The notes under the pieces are model-generated. The model did not search any database. It had not been told where the DNA came from and saw only the letters and a program-made list of their open reading frames with translations. This document shows positions 36,951 to 47,137 of a stretch of DNA of 64,000 nt, in pieces; position 1 is the stretch's first letter; each line of letters begins with the position of its first letter. The translations under genes were made by a program, and so were the position numbers. Source of the DNA: an uncultured Tolumonas sp. (GTDB taxonomy: Bacteria; Pseudomonadota; Gammaproteobacteria; Enterobacterales; Aeromonadaceae); contig NZ_OY781381.1 in NCBI RefSeq assembly GCF_963676665.1, positions 1 to 64,000 on the forward strand, read 5' to 3'.

Positions 36951-38366
36951 TTACAGCTTGCTGATATCCAGCGCCTGCCAATGCGGGAAGTGTTTACGCA
37001 CCAGCGCATTAAATTCCAGCTCAAACTCGCTGAATTGTGTCTTGGTCGTCTTATCAGCCAGTGCGTCCACCACCATACCAGCCCCAATGGTGACGTTACT
37101 CAGGCGATCAATGATGATGAAACTACCGGTATCCCGCACTTTGTCATAAGGATCGACGCCGATCTGATTGGTCAATGACAGTTCCAGCAGACCGATTTCA
37201 TTCAGCTTCAATTCTGTCGCTTCATGTTTTTCCAGCGTATTCACATCTATGCGATGACGGATGGCATCAACATGACCACGGGTCTTACGGGTCGCCAGTT
37301 TAATATCATACTGACGATGTGGCTGCAGCGGCTCTTCGGTCATCCAAACGACATTTGCCAGCACATGTTGCGTGATTTGCGTGTCGGCATCCGGTGCCAC
37401 CAGCAGATCGCCACGGCTGATATCAATCTCATCTTCTAATGTCAGTGTGACCGCTTCGCCCGGCAGTGCGTAATCAAGATCACCATCAAAGGTGACGATG
37501 CGTTTTACTTTACTCTCTTTACCAGACGGCAACACTTTCACCACATCGCCCGGTTTCACCACACCCGCGGCGATAGTCCCCATGTAACCACGGAAATCCA
37601 GGTTAGGACGCGACACCAGTTGTACCGGCATACGGAACGGCAAATCGACGTTGCGGGTGCCAACTTCGGCATTTTCTAGCAGCGTCAGTAACGGTTCACC
37701 GGTATACCAAGGCATCTGTTCACTCTTAGTAACCAGATTGTCACCATCCAATGCTGAAATCGGCACGACTTTGATGTCAATTTTTGATAAACCGGCGGCA
37801 AAACCCAAATATTCGGTTTTGATGCTGTCGAAGACTTTTTCATCAAAATTTACCAGATCCATCTTGTTGACGGCGACGATGAACTGACGAATGCCTAACA
37901 GGCTGGCGATAAAGCTATGGCGACGGGTCTGTTCCAGTACACCGCGACGCGCATCGATCAGGATGATCGCCAGGTCACAGGTCGACGCCCCAGTTGCCAT
38001 GTTACGGGTGTATTGCTCATGACCCGGCGTATCCGCGATGATGAATTTACGTTTCGCGGTAGAGAAATAACGGTAAGCCACATCGATGGTGATGCCCTGC
38101 TCACGTTCGGCTTGCAGGCCATCGACCAGCAGTGCGAAATCCAGTTTTTCACCCGTGGTGCCGATCTTCTGGCTTTCTGATTTCAGCGTGTTCAGATGAT
38201 CTTCATACACCTGACGGGAATCGTGTAACAGACGGCCGATCAGGGTACTTTTACCATCATCCACGCTGCCGCAGGTCAGGAAACGCAGCAAACTTTTATG
38301 CTGCTGATTCTTCAGGTAAGTCTCGATGCCTTCTTCTTTGATTGCTTCGGCAATAGTGGTATTCAT
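36951..38366 (-). CDS. cysN: Sulfate adenylyltransferase GTPase subunit
   Basis: 471 residues. This EF-Tu-like GTPase activates the CysD sulfurylase. G-domain motifs: [28 protein letters not shown] and [10 protein letters not shown], followed by the beta-barrel domains ([25 protein letters not shown]...). No APS-kinase fusion at the C-terminus; cysC is separate. It follows cysD by 38 bases in the cysG-cysD-cysN operon. Confidence 0.97.
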   Translation of the reverse strand: MNTTIAEAIKEEGIETYLKNQQHKSLLRFLTCGSVDDGKSTLIGRLLHDSRQVYEDHLNTLKSESQKIGTTGEKLDFALLVDGLQAEREQGITIDVAYRYFSTAKRKFIIADTPGHEQYTRNMATGASTCDLAIILIDARRGVLEQTRRHSFIASLLGIRQFIVAVNKMDLVNFDEKVFDSIKTEYLGFAAGLSKIDIKVVPISALDGDNLVTKSEQMPWYTGEPLLTLLENAEVGTRNVDLPFRMPVQLVSRPNLDFRGYMGTIAAGVVKPGDVVKVLPSGKESKVKRIVTFDGDLDYALPGEAVTLTLEDEIDISRGDLLVAPDADTQITQHVLANVVWMTEEPLQPHRQYDIKLATRKTRGHVDAIRHRIDVNTLEKHEATELKLNEIGLLELSLTNQIGVDPYDKVRDTGSFIIIDRLSNVTIGAGMVVDALADKTTKTQFSEFELEFNALVRKHFPHWQALDISKL

Positions 38367-38404
38367 TGTCTTGTTCCTTAATCCGTTTCAGTAACCCGCA
38401 AACC

Positions 38405-39319
38405 TTAGAAATAACCCTGACGTTTTTTCAGCTCCATTGAGCCGGCCTGATCGCTGTCGATCAGACGTCCTTGCCGTTCACTGGTGGTCGATACCAGCAT
38501 CTCTTCGATGATTTCCGGCAGGGTTGAGGCTTCGGATTCGACCGCCCCAGTCAGTGGATAACAACCAAGGGTGCGGAAGCGGACGGATTCCATTTGCGGT
38601 ACTTCGCCCGGATTAAGCGGCATACGCTCATCATCGACCATGATTTTCACACCATCACGCTCGACAATCGGACGTTTTGCCGCGAAGTACAATGGAACGA
38701 TTTCGATGTTTTCCAGATAGATGTATTGCCAGATGTCCAGTTCGGTCCAGTTCGACAATGGGAACACACGGATGCTTTCGCCTTTGTTCACCTGACCGTT
38801 ATACAGACGCCACAGCTCCGGACGCTGATTTTTCGGATCCCACGCGTGGTTTTTATCACGGAAGGAGTAGACACGTTCTTTCGCCCGCGACTTCTCTTCA
38901 TCACGACGCGCACCACCGAAAGCGGCATCAAAACCGTATTTATTCAGCGCTTGTTTCAGGCCTTCGGTTTTCCAGATATCGGTGTGTTTCGAGCTGCCGT
39001 GTTCAAACGGATTCAGGTTCATCGCCACCGCATCCGGGTTAATGTGTACCAGCAATTCCAGACCGTGTTTTTTCACGGTCTCATCACGAAACTTGATCAT
39101 TTCGCGGAATTTCCAGGTGGTATCCACGTGCAGCAGCGGGAACGGCAGTGTGCCCGGATAGAAAGCTTTACGTGCCAGATGCAGCATGACAGAGGAGTCT
39201 TTACCGATGGAATACATCATCACCGGATTTTGGAACTCAGCGGCCACTTCACGGATGATATGGATGCTTTCGGCTTCCAACTGCTTCAAATGGGTTAATC
39301 GTGCGGTGTCCAGTTGCAT
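38405..39319 (-). CDS. cysD: Sulfate adenylyltransferase subunit 2
   Basis: 304 residues (E. coli 302). It adenylylates sulfate with ATP to APS as a heterodimer with CysN. Seen: [40 protein letters not shown] (PP-loop), [30 protein letters not shown] and [15 protein letters not shown]. Cotranscribed with cysG and cysN; the enzyme is pulled forward by Ppa and CysC. Confidence 0.98.
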   Translation of the reverse strand: MQLDTARLTHLKQLEAESIHIIREVAAEFQNPVMMYSIGKDSSVMLHLARKAFYPGTLPFPLLHVDTTWKFREMIKFRDETVKKHGLELLVHINPDAVAMNLNPFEHGSSKHTDIWKTEGLKQALNKYGFDAAFGGARRDEEKSRAKERVYSFRDKNHAWDPKNQRPELWRLYNGQVNKGESIRVFPLSNWTELDIWQYIYLENIEIVPLYFAAKRPIVERDGVKIMVDDERMPLNPGEVPQMESVRFRTLGCYPLTGAVESEASTLPEIIEEMLVSTTSERQGRLIDSDQAGSMELKKRQGYF

Positions 39320-39365
39320 ATGCTAACTCCTCTTTAACGCCCTTGCCTGACCATGCAGACTTATA

Positions 39366-40775
39366 TCAGGCAAGATTGATCAAATGTTCTTTGCCAGTCG
39401 CGATGTCGCCACCAAACCAGCTTAAAGTGTCGGCCAGTGCTGCCACCTCACCGATCACAATCAGTGACGGGCTGCGGGCATCTTTGGCTAATTCAGGTAA
39501 TTCTTGTAACGTACCGCGTAATACGCGCTGTTCCAGCGTCGTACCCCGTTCAATCAGTGCCACCGGTGTTTCCGGGCGGCGACCATGGGCAATCAGACGT
39601 TGCGTTATCGTCGGGGAACCAATCAACCCCATGTAGATCACCAGTGTTTGGTTGCTAGCAGCCAATGAGGCCCAATCCGGCTCTTCGCCATCTTGTTTGC
39701 AATGGCCGGTAATAAATACGGCACTTTGCGCAAAATTACGGTGTGTCAGCGGAATACCCGCATACGCAGTTGCTCCAGCTGCCGCGGTAATGCCCGGCAC
39801 CACGGTAAAAGGAATGCCCTCGGCTCTGGCCGCTTCTAACTCTTCCGCGCCCCGCCCGAACATAAATGGGTCACCGCCTTTTAAGCGCACGACACGTTTA
39901 CCAGCACGAGCATGGGTCAATAACAATTCATTAATTTCATGTTGCGGCACACTGTGGTGACCGGCTTTTTTACCCACGCTGATACGCTCTGCGTCGCGGC
40001 GCACCAGATTTAATACTTCTTTCGACACCAGCTGGTCATACAGCACCACTTCTGCCTGCTGGATCTGCTGCAGGCCTTTCAGTGTCAACAAACCTGCATC
40101 ACCAGGGCCGGCACCCACTAAGACAATTTCACCACCGGCATAAGTTTCAGCATGTAACTGCTGTTCCATCCACTGTTCAGCCGCTGGCTGTTGTTCGGTT
40201 TCCAGCAAAGTAGCCAGCTGCGGTGAGGCAAACGCTTTTTCCCAAAAACGACGGCGTGATGTAATGTCGCCGAGTTTTTGTTTAATACGGGAACGCCATT
40301 CACCCGACAAATTACCCAGTGCACCCAGATGTTTTGGCAATAACGCTTCTAAGCGCTCCCGCAGCATGCGCACCAGTACCGGTGCTTTACCACCGCTGGA
40401 TACCGCCACCATGATCGGTGAGCGATCAATAATTGATGGAAAAATAAAGCTGGAACGATCCGGGTCATCGACCACATTCACCCAGATATTGGCCGCATCG
40501 GCAGCTGCCGCAACTTCAGCATTCACCTCTTCATCATCAGTCGCCGCAATCACCAGCATCTGGTTATTCAAATGCGCCGGGTTAAAACGCGATGGAATAT
40601 AGGTATGTTGTTCTGACAGTAATTCGGTCAATTCTTCATGTAACGATGGGGCTATCACGGTTAAGATCGCACCGGCGTCTAATAACAGACGCGCTTTACG
40701 CAGTGCGATATCACCACCACCTACCAGTAATACGGTGCGATTTTTTAATCTGGCAAACAGCGGCAGATAATCCAT
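39366..40775 (-). CDS. cysG: Siroheme synthase (multifunctional)
   Basis: 469 residues. The N-terminal domain (MDYLPLFARLKNRTVLLVGGGDIALRKARLLLDAG...) is the NAD-dependent precorrin-2 dehydrogenase/ferrochelatase; the C-terminal domain from about residue 216 (GEIVLVGAGPGDAGLLTLKGLQQIQQAEVVLYDQLVS...VVRLKGGDPFMFGRGAEELEA...GITAAAGATAYAGIPLTHR) is the SAM uroporphyrinogen-III methyltransferase. It makes siroheme for sulfite and nitrite reductase. Leading the cysD-cysN pair links cofactor supply with sulfate activation. The 131 bases upstream presumably hold a CysB-regulated promoter, which I could not define. Confidence 0.97.
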   Translation of the reverse strand: MDYLPLFARLKNRTVLLVGGGDIALRKARLLLDAGAILTVIAPSLHEELTELLSEQHTYIPSRFNPAHLNNQMLVIAATDDEEVNAEVAAAADAANIWVNVVDDPDRSSFIFPSIIDRSPIMVAVSSGGKAPVLVRMLRERLEALLPKHLGALGNLSGEWRSRIKQKLGDITSRRRFWEKAFASPQLATLLETEQQPAAEQWMEQQLHAETYAGGEIVLVGAGPGDAGLLTLKGLQQIQQAEVVLYDQLVSKEVLNLVRRDAERISVGKKAGHHSVPQHEINELLLTHARAGKRVVRLKGGDPFMFGRGAEELEAARAEGIPFTVVPGITAAAGATAYAGIPLTHRNFAQSAVFITGHCKQDGEEPDWASLAASNQTLVIYMGLIGSPTITQRLIAHGRRPETPVALIERGTTLEQRVLRGTLQELPELAKDARSPSLIVIGEVAALADTLSWFGGDIATGKEHLINLA

Positions 40776-40906
40776 GATGACTCCTTCTATTTCTGGAATA
40801 TGAATATAGACATGTAATAGTGAGATGTAAATTGATAAAAAGGCACTTTTATAGCTAAAAAGTAATATGCTTATCTGATTATTGGATTTAGAGATTAAGT
40901 TAACTT

Positions 40907-41260
40907 TTAGCGGGCAGGTTTGGCCAGTTGCGCCTTAGCTTCTAGCTCTTTCGCCAGGCAAGCCGCACATAAACAATCGCTGGCATCGAGTGATAATGAC
41001 ATGACATTCGGAAGGTCCTGGCACCAGCAGCCACCGTTTTTTCCGCCAGTGCCACACTGAAATTGACTGCCACAGACTGAACACCACTTTTCTTCTGGCT
41101 GTAAAGGCCGGCTCAGCAACCGCATCCAAACTAATTCCTTCTGCTCGTCACTGAAATCTAACCAGCCCGCCACTTCATCGATTGTGCGATGACAGCCCGT
41201 GCAATACTGATGTGTGTCATCCAGCCGGCAAACACCACGACAGGGGGAATGCATTGTCAT
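40907..41260 (-). CDS. Cysteine-rich protein: DUF1289 plus Cys-rich CWC domain
   Basis: 117 residues with 13 cysteines. N-terminal part: SPCRGVCRLDDTHQYCTGCHRTIDEVAGWLDFSDEQKELVW, the DUF1289 pattern (four Cys, likely metal- or cluster-binding). C-terminal part: WCSVCGSQFQCGTGGKNGGCWCQDLPN...DCLCAACL, the Cys-rich CWC pattern. The two domains are often separate genes. AAGGAGA precedes the start. Function unknown; probably soluble and metal-binding. Divergent from qmcA. Confidence 0.88.
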   Translation of the reverse strand: MTMHSPCRGVCRLDDTHQYCTGCHRTIDEVAGWLDFSDEQKELVWMRLLSRPLQPEEKWCSVCGSQFQCGTGGKNGGCWCQDLPNVMSLSLDASDCLCAACLAKELEAKAQLAKPAR

Positions 41261-41362
41261 GCGGTCTCCTTATTCATATCCATATGGCTCATCGTCGTTA
41301 TGTTCTATACTCTTGATACTATGAAAAAAGTATAGCCAGAAAGCTGGCTCTCGGAGGTTGTA

Positions 41363-42283
41363 ATGGATTTAAGTTTACCACTGCTTATTATTTTTATCGT
41401 ACTGGTTCTCGTTACTCTCAGCACTGTTATTAAAGTGGTGCCGCAAGGTTATAACTGGACGGTAGAACGATTTGGGCGCTACACCAGCACACTGACACCC
41501 GGATTAAGTTTATTGATCCCCTTCATCGATCGTATTGGCCGTAAAATCAATATGATGGAACAAGTCATGGATATTCCGCCGCAGGAAATCATCTCCCGCG
41601 ATAACGCCAACGTGACTATTGATGCCGTGGCTTTTGTGCAGGTGATTGAAGCACATAAAGCGGCGTATGAAGTGAATGATCTGATGTCCGCTATTCGTAA
41701 TCTGACCATGACCAACATCCGTACCGTATTAGGTGCCATGGAGTTGGATCATATGTTGTCACAACGCGACACGATCAATGAAAAACTGCTGCATACCGTC
41801 GATGCCGCAACCAGCCCGTGGGGAGTCAAAGTCACGCGTATTGAAATCAAAGACGTGCGCCCACCACAAGATCTGATTGAAGCAATGAATGCCCAGATGA
41901 AAGCCGAACGCCAGAAACGGGCGGAAATTCTCGAAGCCGAAGGCGTGCGCCAGTCGAAGATCTTAAAAGCGGAAGGTGAAAAACAATCGCAAATTTTGAA
42001 AGCGGAAGGTGAACGCCAAGCGGCATTTTTAGCCTCGGAAGCGCGTGAGCGTCAGGCCGAAGCAGAAGCCAAAGCCACCCAACTGGTTTCGGATGCCATT
42101 TCCAACGGCAACACCCAAGCTATCAATTATTTTATCGCGCAAAAATACACCGAAGCGCTGGGTAAGATTGGGGATGGACAAAACAGTAAACTGGTCTTGA
42201 TGCCACTGGAAGCATCGCAGTTAATCGGCTCGATCGGCGGCATCAGTCAGCTGTTAAATGAAATCGGGCAGAAAAAAGCATAG
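41363..42283 (+). CDS. qmcA: SPFH-domain (stomatin/prohibitin-like) membrane protein QmcA
   Basis: 306 residues. One N-terminal membrane segment (residues 5-28), then the SPFH/band-7 domain ([34 protein letters not shown]...[19 protein letters not shown]), then a long Glu/Ala/Lys-rich coiled coil with short repeats ([27 protein letters not shown]) and a C-terminal tail. It matches E. coli QmcA (YbbK), which forms cage-like membrane assemblies and is functionally tied to FtsH. It is paired with the NfeD-like gene that follows. Confidence 0.93.
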   Translation: MDLSLPLLIIFIVLVLVTLSTVIKVVPQGYNWTVERFGRYTSTLTPGLSLLIPFIDRIGRKINMMEQVMDIPPQEIISRDNANVTIDAVAFVQVIEAHKAAYEVNDLMSAIRNLTMTNIRTVLGAMELDHMLSQRDTINEKLLHTVDAATSPWGVKVTRIEIKDVRPPQDLIEAMNAQMKAERQKRAEILEAEGVRQSKILKAEGEKQSQILKAEGERQAAFLASEARERQAEAEAKATQLVSDAISNGNTQAINYFIAQKYTEALGKIGDGQNSKLVLMPLEASQLIGSIGGISQLLNEIGQKKA

Positions 42284-42317
42284 CTCACTACGCATAAAGA
42301 AATAAGGTGCAATTGCA

Positions 42318-42782
42318 ATGATGCTGGATTGGATTGGGTTCACCGAATGGAATTACTGGCACTGGCTGATCCTCGGTGCTGCATTATTACTGCTGGAATT
42401 GTTTGGTACAGCAGGCCTGCTGCTTTGGACCGGCATCGCTGCACTGCTGACTGCCGTCATAGTGTATCTGTTTGCGTTAGATATTTATGGTCAATGGGGT
42501 CTGTTTGCCCTATTCAGCATCGCCACAACCTGGTATTGGTTTCGCCTTAACCAGCAAGACAAGCCAGCAGCGAACAGCGTAGTGCTGAATCAACGCACTC
42601 AGCGCTGCATTGGTGCACAGACCACGTTACTGGAAGACGTGCAGTTAGGGCAAAGCCGGGTTCGGCTGGATGATACAGTCTGGCAAGTGTTGTGCAACGA
42701 ACCGCTTAAAGCAGGAACTGCGGTTAAAGTAATCTCGGCAGAAGGCACTTTGCTGATTGTCGAAGCCAAAACAATAAGCTGA
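42318..42782 (+). CDS. NfeD-like membrane protein (YbbJ type)
   Basis: 154 residues. Three N-terminal hydrophobic segments (about 15-75) are followed by a small soluble OB-fold-like domain (LEDVQLGQSRVRLDDTVWQVLCNEPLKAGTAVKVISAEGTLLIVE). This is the short NfeD form that partners SPFH proteins; the adjacent qmcA, 34 bases upstream, supports it. E. coli has the same qmcA-ybbJ pair. Confidence 0.92.
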   Translation: MMLDWIGFTEWNYWHWLILGAALLLLELFGTAGLLLWTGIAALLTAVIVYLFALDIYGQWGLFALFSIATTWYWFRLNQQDKPAANSVVLNQRTQRCIGAQTTLLEDVQLGQSRVRLDDTVWQVLCNEPLKAGTAVKVISAEGTLLIVEAKTIS

Positions 42783-42803
42783 ACGCTCACCAATTAAAAT
42801 AGT

Positions 42804-42830
42804 AAGGCCCGCATTCGCGGGCCTTTGTTT
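42804..42830 (+). terminator. Rho-independent terminator after the NfeD-like gene
   Basis: aaggcccgc-attc-gcgggccttt followed by gtttt; 21 bases after the stop and shared with the convergent aroP end. Confidence 0.88.
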
Positions 42831-42847
42831 TATTAACGATAGTGTTA

Positions 42848-44233
42848 TTAACTTTCACCTACTCCAACCAGCCCATCTGGTTCGATATATTTACGTTTGA
42901 TCTGATAACCGATACTCAGCAAAATCAACCAGACAGGGATCAGCCAAACGGAAATAGCCATGCCCGGTGTCATCGCCATCACCACCAAAATACCCAGCAA
43001 AAACAGCAGGCAAATACCATTGGTTAACGGATAACCTAAGCTTTGGAATTTGGTGGTTTGCTGCAGATTATGTTTTGCAGTACGGAATTTCAGATGCGTA
43101 ACGCAGATCATGATCCAGTTAATTACCAGCGCTGAAACCACCAGCGACATCAACAAGCCAAACGCCTGCCCCGGCATGACAAAATTCAGCACCACACAAA
43201 AGCCAGTTGCTAAAGCGGACACCGCCAATGCATTAATTGGTAAACCTCGCTTATTAACCACAGCAAACGCTTGCGGGGCATTACCCTGCTGAGCCAAACC
43301 TAACAGCATACGGCTGTTACAATAAACACAACTGTTATAAACAGAAAGTGCCGCCGACAACACCACCAGATTCAGAATGTTCGCCACTAAGTTACTGTCT
43401 AATGCGTGGAAAATCATCACAAACGGGCTGCCACCCTCCACCACTTTTTCCCAAGGATAAAGCGATAACAGCACCGCTAACGCGCCCACGTAGAAAATAA
43501 GAATACGAAACAACACCTGATTGGTGGCACGTGGAATACTTTTCTCTGGCTCATCGGCTTCTGCCGCAGTTATCCCGACCAGTTCTAGGCCACCAAACGA
43601 AAACATGATCACGGCCATCGCCATCATTAACCCAGTAACACCATGCGGAAAGAAGCCGCCGTGCTGCCATAAGTTAGTCACCGAAGCGTCTGGCCCACCC
43701 GTACCACTGAATAACAGATAACCGCCAAACAAGATCATCCCGATGATGGCGGCTACCTTAATAATCGAAAACCAGAATTCCAGCTCACCATACATTTTTA
43801 CGGTGGTTAGATTAAGTGCATTAATCACAACAAAAAAGACGGCCGCCGATACCCATGTCGGGATCTCCGGAAACCAATACTGCACATAGATGCCCACCGC
43901 ACTCAGCTCGGCCATGCTGACTAACACATACAGTACCCAGTAGTTCCAGCCCGACATAAAACCAGCAAACGGGCTCCAGTATTTATTGGCAAAATGACTG
44001 AATGAACCGGCTACCGGTTCTTCGACCACCATTTCACCTAGTTGGCGCATGATAAAAAAAGCAATTAATCCGGCAATACCATACCCCAGCAGCACAGCAG
44101 GGCCTGCCATCTGGATAGTCTGGGCAATGCCAAGAAACAGGCCGGTGCCGACAGCACCACCTAAAGCAATCAGCTGAATATGACGGTTTTTCAAGCCACG
44201 TTTTAATTGTCCATGCGACTGCGACGAATCCAT
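42848..44233 (-). CDS. aroP: Aromatic amino acid permease
   Basis: 461 residues from the ATG at 44233 (GGAG upstream); a nine-residue-longer start at 44260 is possible. This is an APC-family proton symporter with 12 predicted spans. LKRGLKNRHIQLIALGGAVGTGLFLG, RQLGEMVVEEPVAGSFSHFA, MFSFGGLELVGITAAEADEPEKSIP and NSCVYCNSRMLLGLAQQGNAP follow E. coli AroP/PheP almost residue by residue; overall similarity is greater to AroP, but a PheP-like specificity is not excluded. It is divergent from an Lrp-type regulator gene, a common arrangement for a transporter and its regulator. I saw no TyrR box upstream. Confidence 0.9.
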   Translation of the reverse strand: MDSSQSHGQLKRGLKNRHIQLIALGGAVGTGLFLGIAQTIQMAGPAVLLGYGIAGLIAFFIMRQLGEMVVEEPVAGSFSHFANKYWSPFAGFMSGWNYWVLYVLVSMAELSAVGIYVQYWFPEIPTWVSAAVFFVVINALNLTTVKMYGELEFWFSIIKVAAIIGMILFGGYLLFSGTGGPDASVTNLWQHGGFFPHGVTGLMMAMAVIMFSFGGLELVGITAAEADEPEKSIPRATNQVLFRILIFYVGALAVLLSLYPWEKVVEGGSPFVMIFHALDSNLVANILNLVVLSAALSVYNSCVYCNSRMLLGLAQQGNAPQAFAVVNKRGLPINALAVSALATGFCVVLNFVMPGQAFGLLMSLVVSALVINWIMICVTHLKFRTAKHNLQQTTKFQSLGYPLTNGICLLFLLGILVVMAMTPGMAISVWLIPVWLILLSIGYQIKRKYIEPDGLVGVGES

Positions 44234-44537
44234 ATCCCATCTCCAAATAATAAAATACATCTGGATAAAGCATCAAACAGACCAAGTCAGTCAGATTACT
44301 TACAATGAATTGATTTATATAAATATATTTATAAATTCATCATGAATCAGATCAGTTACAGAGATAGAGCGCGTTTATTTTGTGCATATTGATCACAAAT
44401 AATGCGAGAAACATGCATTAATGATCCATAAAACCGCTTATTTGTGAGGCAGCAGATCGGGCGGTTGTAATGCATTATGCCAACAAGATTAAAACTGATA
44501 GGCTAAATATCCATTGGATTGATTAAGTGCGGGCCGT
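44234..44537. promoter_or_regulatory. Divergent control region aroP / Lrp-type regulator with ATGCAT palindromes
   Basis: 304 bases without a gene. It holds an A+T-rich imperfect palindrome (44306-44341), acatgcattaatg (44411-44423) and a perfect 10-base palindrome taatgcatta (44468-44477). The same ATGCAT core recurs twice more (tcatgcattga, tcatgcatttt) in the gap before the YitT gene. Repeated cores around a regulator gene suggest its operators; promoters themselves are not clear. Confidence 0.45.
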
Positions 44538-45026
44538 ATGTATCACATCGATGATTATGATTTAAAAATTTTAACCCTCTTGCAAACCAACGGGCGGCTG
44601 ACCAATTCCGAACTCAGCGAATTAACCGGCCTCTCGTCGTCACAGTGCTCGCGGCGACGCATTGCGCTGGAACAAGCACAGCTGATTCTTGGCTATCATG
44701 CCCGGCTTGCCCCTGACGCAGTTGGTCAGGAAATGATTGGTTTAATTGAAGTTAAATTAATTAATCACACCCCTGATTGTGTCAGCAGCTTTCATGAGAT
44801 GCTGGAAAATGTCGATGCGATTATTGATGCGTTTAAGACCACCGGCGATGCTGATTATCTACTGAAAGTAGCGGTTGCCAATTTACAAAGCCTCAGTGAT
44901 CTCATTAGCCAGATCCTTTCGCAAAATCGCAGTGTTGCTCATTTGAAAACATCTGTGGTTTTAAATCGTTTAAAAGAAAATGGCATCATCATTCCCTCGA
45001 CACCCACTTACCACGAGAGCAAATAA
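44538..45026 (+). CDS. Lrp/AsnC-family transcriptional regulator
   Basis: 162 residues. N-terminal helix-turn-helix (DDYDLKILTLLQTNGRLTNSELSELTGLSSSQCSRRRIALEQAQLI), then the RAM ligand-binding domain (IGLIEVKLINHTP...VDAIIDAFKTTGDADYLLKVAVANLQSLSDLISQIL). Probably binds an amino acid. Divergent from aroP, so the transporter is the best guess for a target. The next gene on the same strand encodes a YitT protein. Confidence 0.93.
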   Translation: MYHIDDYDLKILTLLQTNGRLTNSELSELTGLSSSQCSRRRIALEQAQLILGYHARLAPDAVGQEMIGLIEVKLINHTPDCVSSFHEMLENVDAIIDAFKTTGDADYLLKVAVANLQSLSDLISQILSQNRSVAHLKTSVVLNRLKENGIIIPSTPTYHESK

Positions 45027-45182
45027 CAACTCCGATTAGTAGTGGTGAACTTATTGCACGATTCATGCATTGATTTGCACTTTTACGCATGTATCATGCA
45101 TTTTGTTTGAATTTGTACACGTTGATAAACGCAAAACACGGACCAATTCAAACAACACCATTTCTATCAGAGGGAACGTTAT

Positions 45183-45800
45183 ATGAGTAATTCGCAAGTC
45201 ATGGAAGAGCCGTTGACGCATCGGATCTATGAAGATTGCTTTGCGATTGTCATCGGCACATCAATGGTTTCTTTTGGTGTCATACTATTGAAACAAGCGG
45301 GTGCATTAACAGGCAGTATTGCCGGGCTTGCGTTCCTTTTGCATTATCTGACCCACACGGCGTTTGGTGTTTTCTTCTTCCTACTGAATTTGCCATTCTA
45401 CTATCTCGCGATTCGCCGCATGGGCTGGCCGTTTACGATCAAGACTTTTTCCGCCGTAGTCTGTGTATCCGTGTTTTCAGAATGGCACCCGTTGTTTATT
45501 CACATCGACCAGCTCAATCCATTCTATGCCGCTATTTTTGGCAACATCCTGATGGGAGTTGGCTTCATCGTCTTATTCCGCCACAAGATGAGCCTGGGTG
45601 GTATTAATGTGCTGGCGCTTTATCTGCAAGATCGCGGCATCATCAAAGCAGGAAAACTCCAGATGATCATTGATACTTGTGTGCTGTTTGCTTCGTTCTT
45701 TATTGTCAGCAAAGAGATGATGCTTGCCTCACTGATTGGTGCTTTTATCATGAATATGATCATCACCATTAATCACCGGCCAGAACGGTATTTGGGATAA
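45183..45800 (+). CDS. YitT-family membrane protein
   Basis: 205 residues, five to six hydrophobic segments. The entry (FAIVIGTSMVSFGVILLKQAGALTGSIAGLAFLLHYLTHTAFGVFFFLLNLPFYYLAIRRMGW) and HKMSLGGINVLALYLQDR are typical of the YitT/DUF161 family, but the C-terminal DUF2179 domain is absent, so this is the short form. Role unknown, possibly transport. GAGGGAACG precedes the start. It follows the Lrp-type regulator and shares ATGCAT motifs upstream. Confidence 0.88.
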   Translation: MSNSQVMEEPLTHRIYEDCFAIVIGTSMVSFGVILLKQAGALTGSIAGLAFLLHYLTHTAFGVFFFLLNLPFYYLAIRRMGWPFTIKTFSAVVCVSVFSEWHPLFIHIDQLNPFYAAIFGNILMGVGFIVLFRHKMSLGGINVLALYLQDRGIIKAGKLQMIIDTCVLFASFFIVSKEMMLASLIGAFIMNMIITINHRPERYLG

Positions 45801-45813
45801 AAAACAGACATAA

Positions 45814-45842
45814 GAAAAGGGAGCTGCAGCTCCCTTTTCTTT
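45814..45842. terminator. Bidirectional terminator YitT gene / mdh
   Basis: aaaagggagctgcagctcccttttcttt; a fully self-complementary core with A and T tracts, between convergent genes. Confidence 0.85.
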
Positions 45843-45867
45843 ATTAGAACATCAATCATTGATCGTG

Positions 45868-46842
45868 TTATTTACTCGCCGTTTCCGATTTCTCAAATTT
45901 TTCAGGTTGAAGAACAAAGTCTTCCCCCATCCGAATTTCATCACGCAGAGTTGGCAGCATGGCTTCTAACGAATCCTTTTCAGCTTGAGTCAGAGGCCCG
46001 TAAGGTAACACCTTATACCAGCCCTCTTTACCTAAGCGCATGGGTTGTGAGAAGAAACGGCTGTGTTGGCTGCCGCCTTCCACATAAGCGCATTCCACCA
46101 CGTTTTCCTCACCCATCAGACCTCGAACCACCGCATTAACAAAACGATGTGCTGCGGCAGCCATGGCCAGTGTTGCGGAACCATTGCCCGCTTTAGCTTC
46201 CACAACTTCAGTGCCTGCATCCTGAATATGACGTACCAATTGTGCAGCTTCTTCATCGGTGAATTCAAAACCACCGACTTGCGACATTACTGGCAGAATG
46301 GTTTTACCACTGTGACCACCAATCACATTCACGCGGATAGTGCCGGCAGCACGCCCTTGTGAATTGGCAACAAACGTTTCAGCACGGATAACATCCAACA
46401 TTGTGACGCCAAACAATTTCTGCGGATTATAAACACCGGCTTTTTTCAACACTTCCGCCGCAACCGGCACCATGCTGTTCACTGGGTTGGTAATAATGCA
46501 GAAACAAGCATTCGGACAAATCGACGCAGCTTCAGATACTAATGCCTGAATAACACCGGCATTAAATTTAAACAAATCGCTGCGATCCATACCCGGTTTA
46601 CGAGCAATGCCTGCACAGATCACGACCACATTACTGCCTTCCAATGCTTTGGGCAGATCAGTGCCAGCAAAGCCTTTTACCGCAACATCAGTAGGAATAT
46701 GGCTCAAATCAACAGCAATACCCGGTGTCACTGGCGCAACATCATACAGAGCCAGTTTAAAGCCGGCGGGCAGTTTCATCTTTAATAATAGGGACAGCGC
46801 TTGCCCTATACCACCAGCAGCACCGAGAACAGTTATTTTCAT
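45868..46842 (-). CDS. mdh: Malate dehydrogenase
   Basis: 324 residues from [21 protein letters not shown] (GGAG seven bases upstream). An upstream in-frame ATG would add 31 residues unlike the family and is rejected. It oxidises malate to oxaloacetate with NAD in the TCA cycle. Seen: [79 protein letters not shown] and [15 protein letters not shown] (catalytic His). The C-terminus is about 12 residues longer than E. coli Mdh and ends in a Lys/Glu-rich tail. Divergent from argR as in E. coli. Confidence 0.97.
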   Translation of the reverse strand: MKITVLGAAGGIGQALSLLLKMKLPAGFKLALYDVAPVTPGIAVDLSHIPTDVAVKGFAGTDLPKALEGSNVVVICAGIARKPGMDRSDLFKFNAGVIQALVSEAASICPNACFCIITNPVNSMVPVAAEVLKKAGVYNPQKLFGVTMLDVIRAETFVANSQGRAAGTIRVNVIGGHSGKTILPVMSQVGGFEFTDEEAAQLVRHIQDAGTEVVEAKAGNGSATLAMAAAAHRFVNAVVRGLMGEENVVECAYVEGGSQHSRFFSQPMRLGKEGWYKVLPYGPLTQAEKDSLEAMLPTLRDEIRMGEDFVLQPEKFEKSETASK

Positions 46843-47054
46843 AGCAAGCTCCATATTTTTGTTGTTGTGATGGTAGTTATAAGTATTGCTCATCTGAAAA
46901 TAGTAGAAAGTGACGTATCCTCCAAACACACCCACGGGAAGTGTGAGCTGGGTGACACTCTTTCTTTATTCAGACTGAATCGTTTAACTCGCTTCTCAGG
47001 CCATTTTTGCATGCTGACTTCCAGCAACCACTGCCTAGTTCCTGTGAACTAATA

Positions 47055-47089
47055 TCTATTTTTATGCAGCAATCGTTGAAATATATGCA
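47055..47089 (+). promoter_or_regulatory. Candidate pair of ARG boxes (ArgR operators) before argR
   Basis: tctatttttatgca (47055-47068) and ttgaaatatatgca (47076-47089) match the 14-base core TGAATWWWWATTCA at about 11 and 10 positions. Their centres are 21 bases apart, the spacing of tandem 18-base ARG boxes with a 3-base gap. They lie about 50 bases before the argR start, which fits autorepression by arginine-bound ArgR. Confidence 0.55.
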
Positions 47090-47137
47090 GCCAGACTGCA
47101 AAATTGTTGTTTATGAACGATTCATCTCGGATTTTAC

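Noticed and set aside
44234..44537. TyrR box before aroP
   Set aside because: I searched for TGTAAA-N6-TTTACA-like sites on both strands and found none that was convincing.
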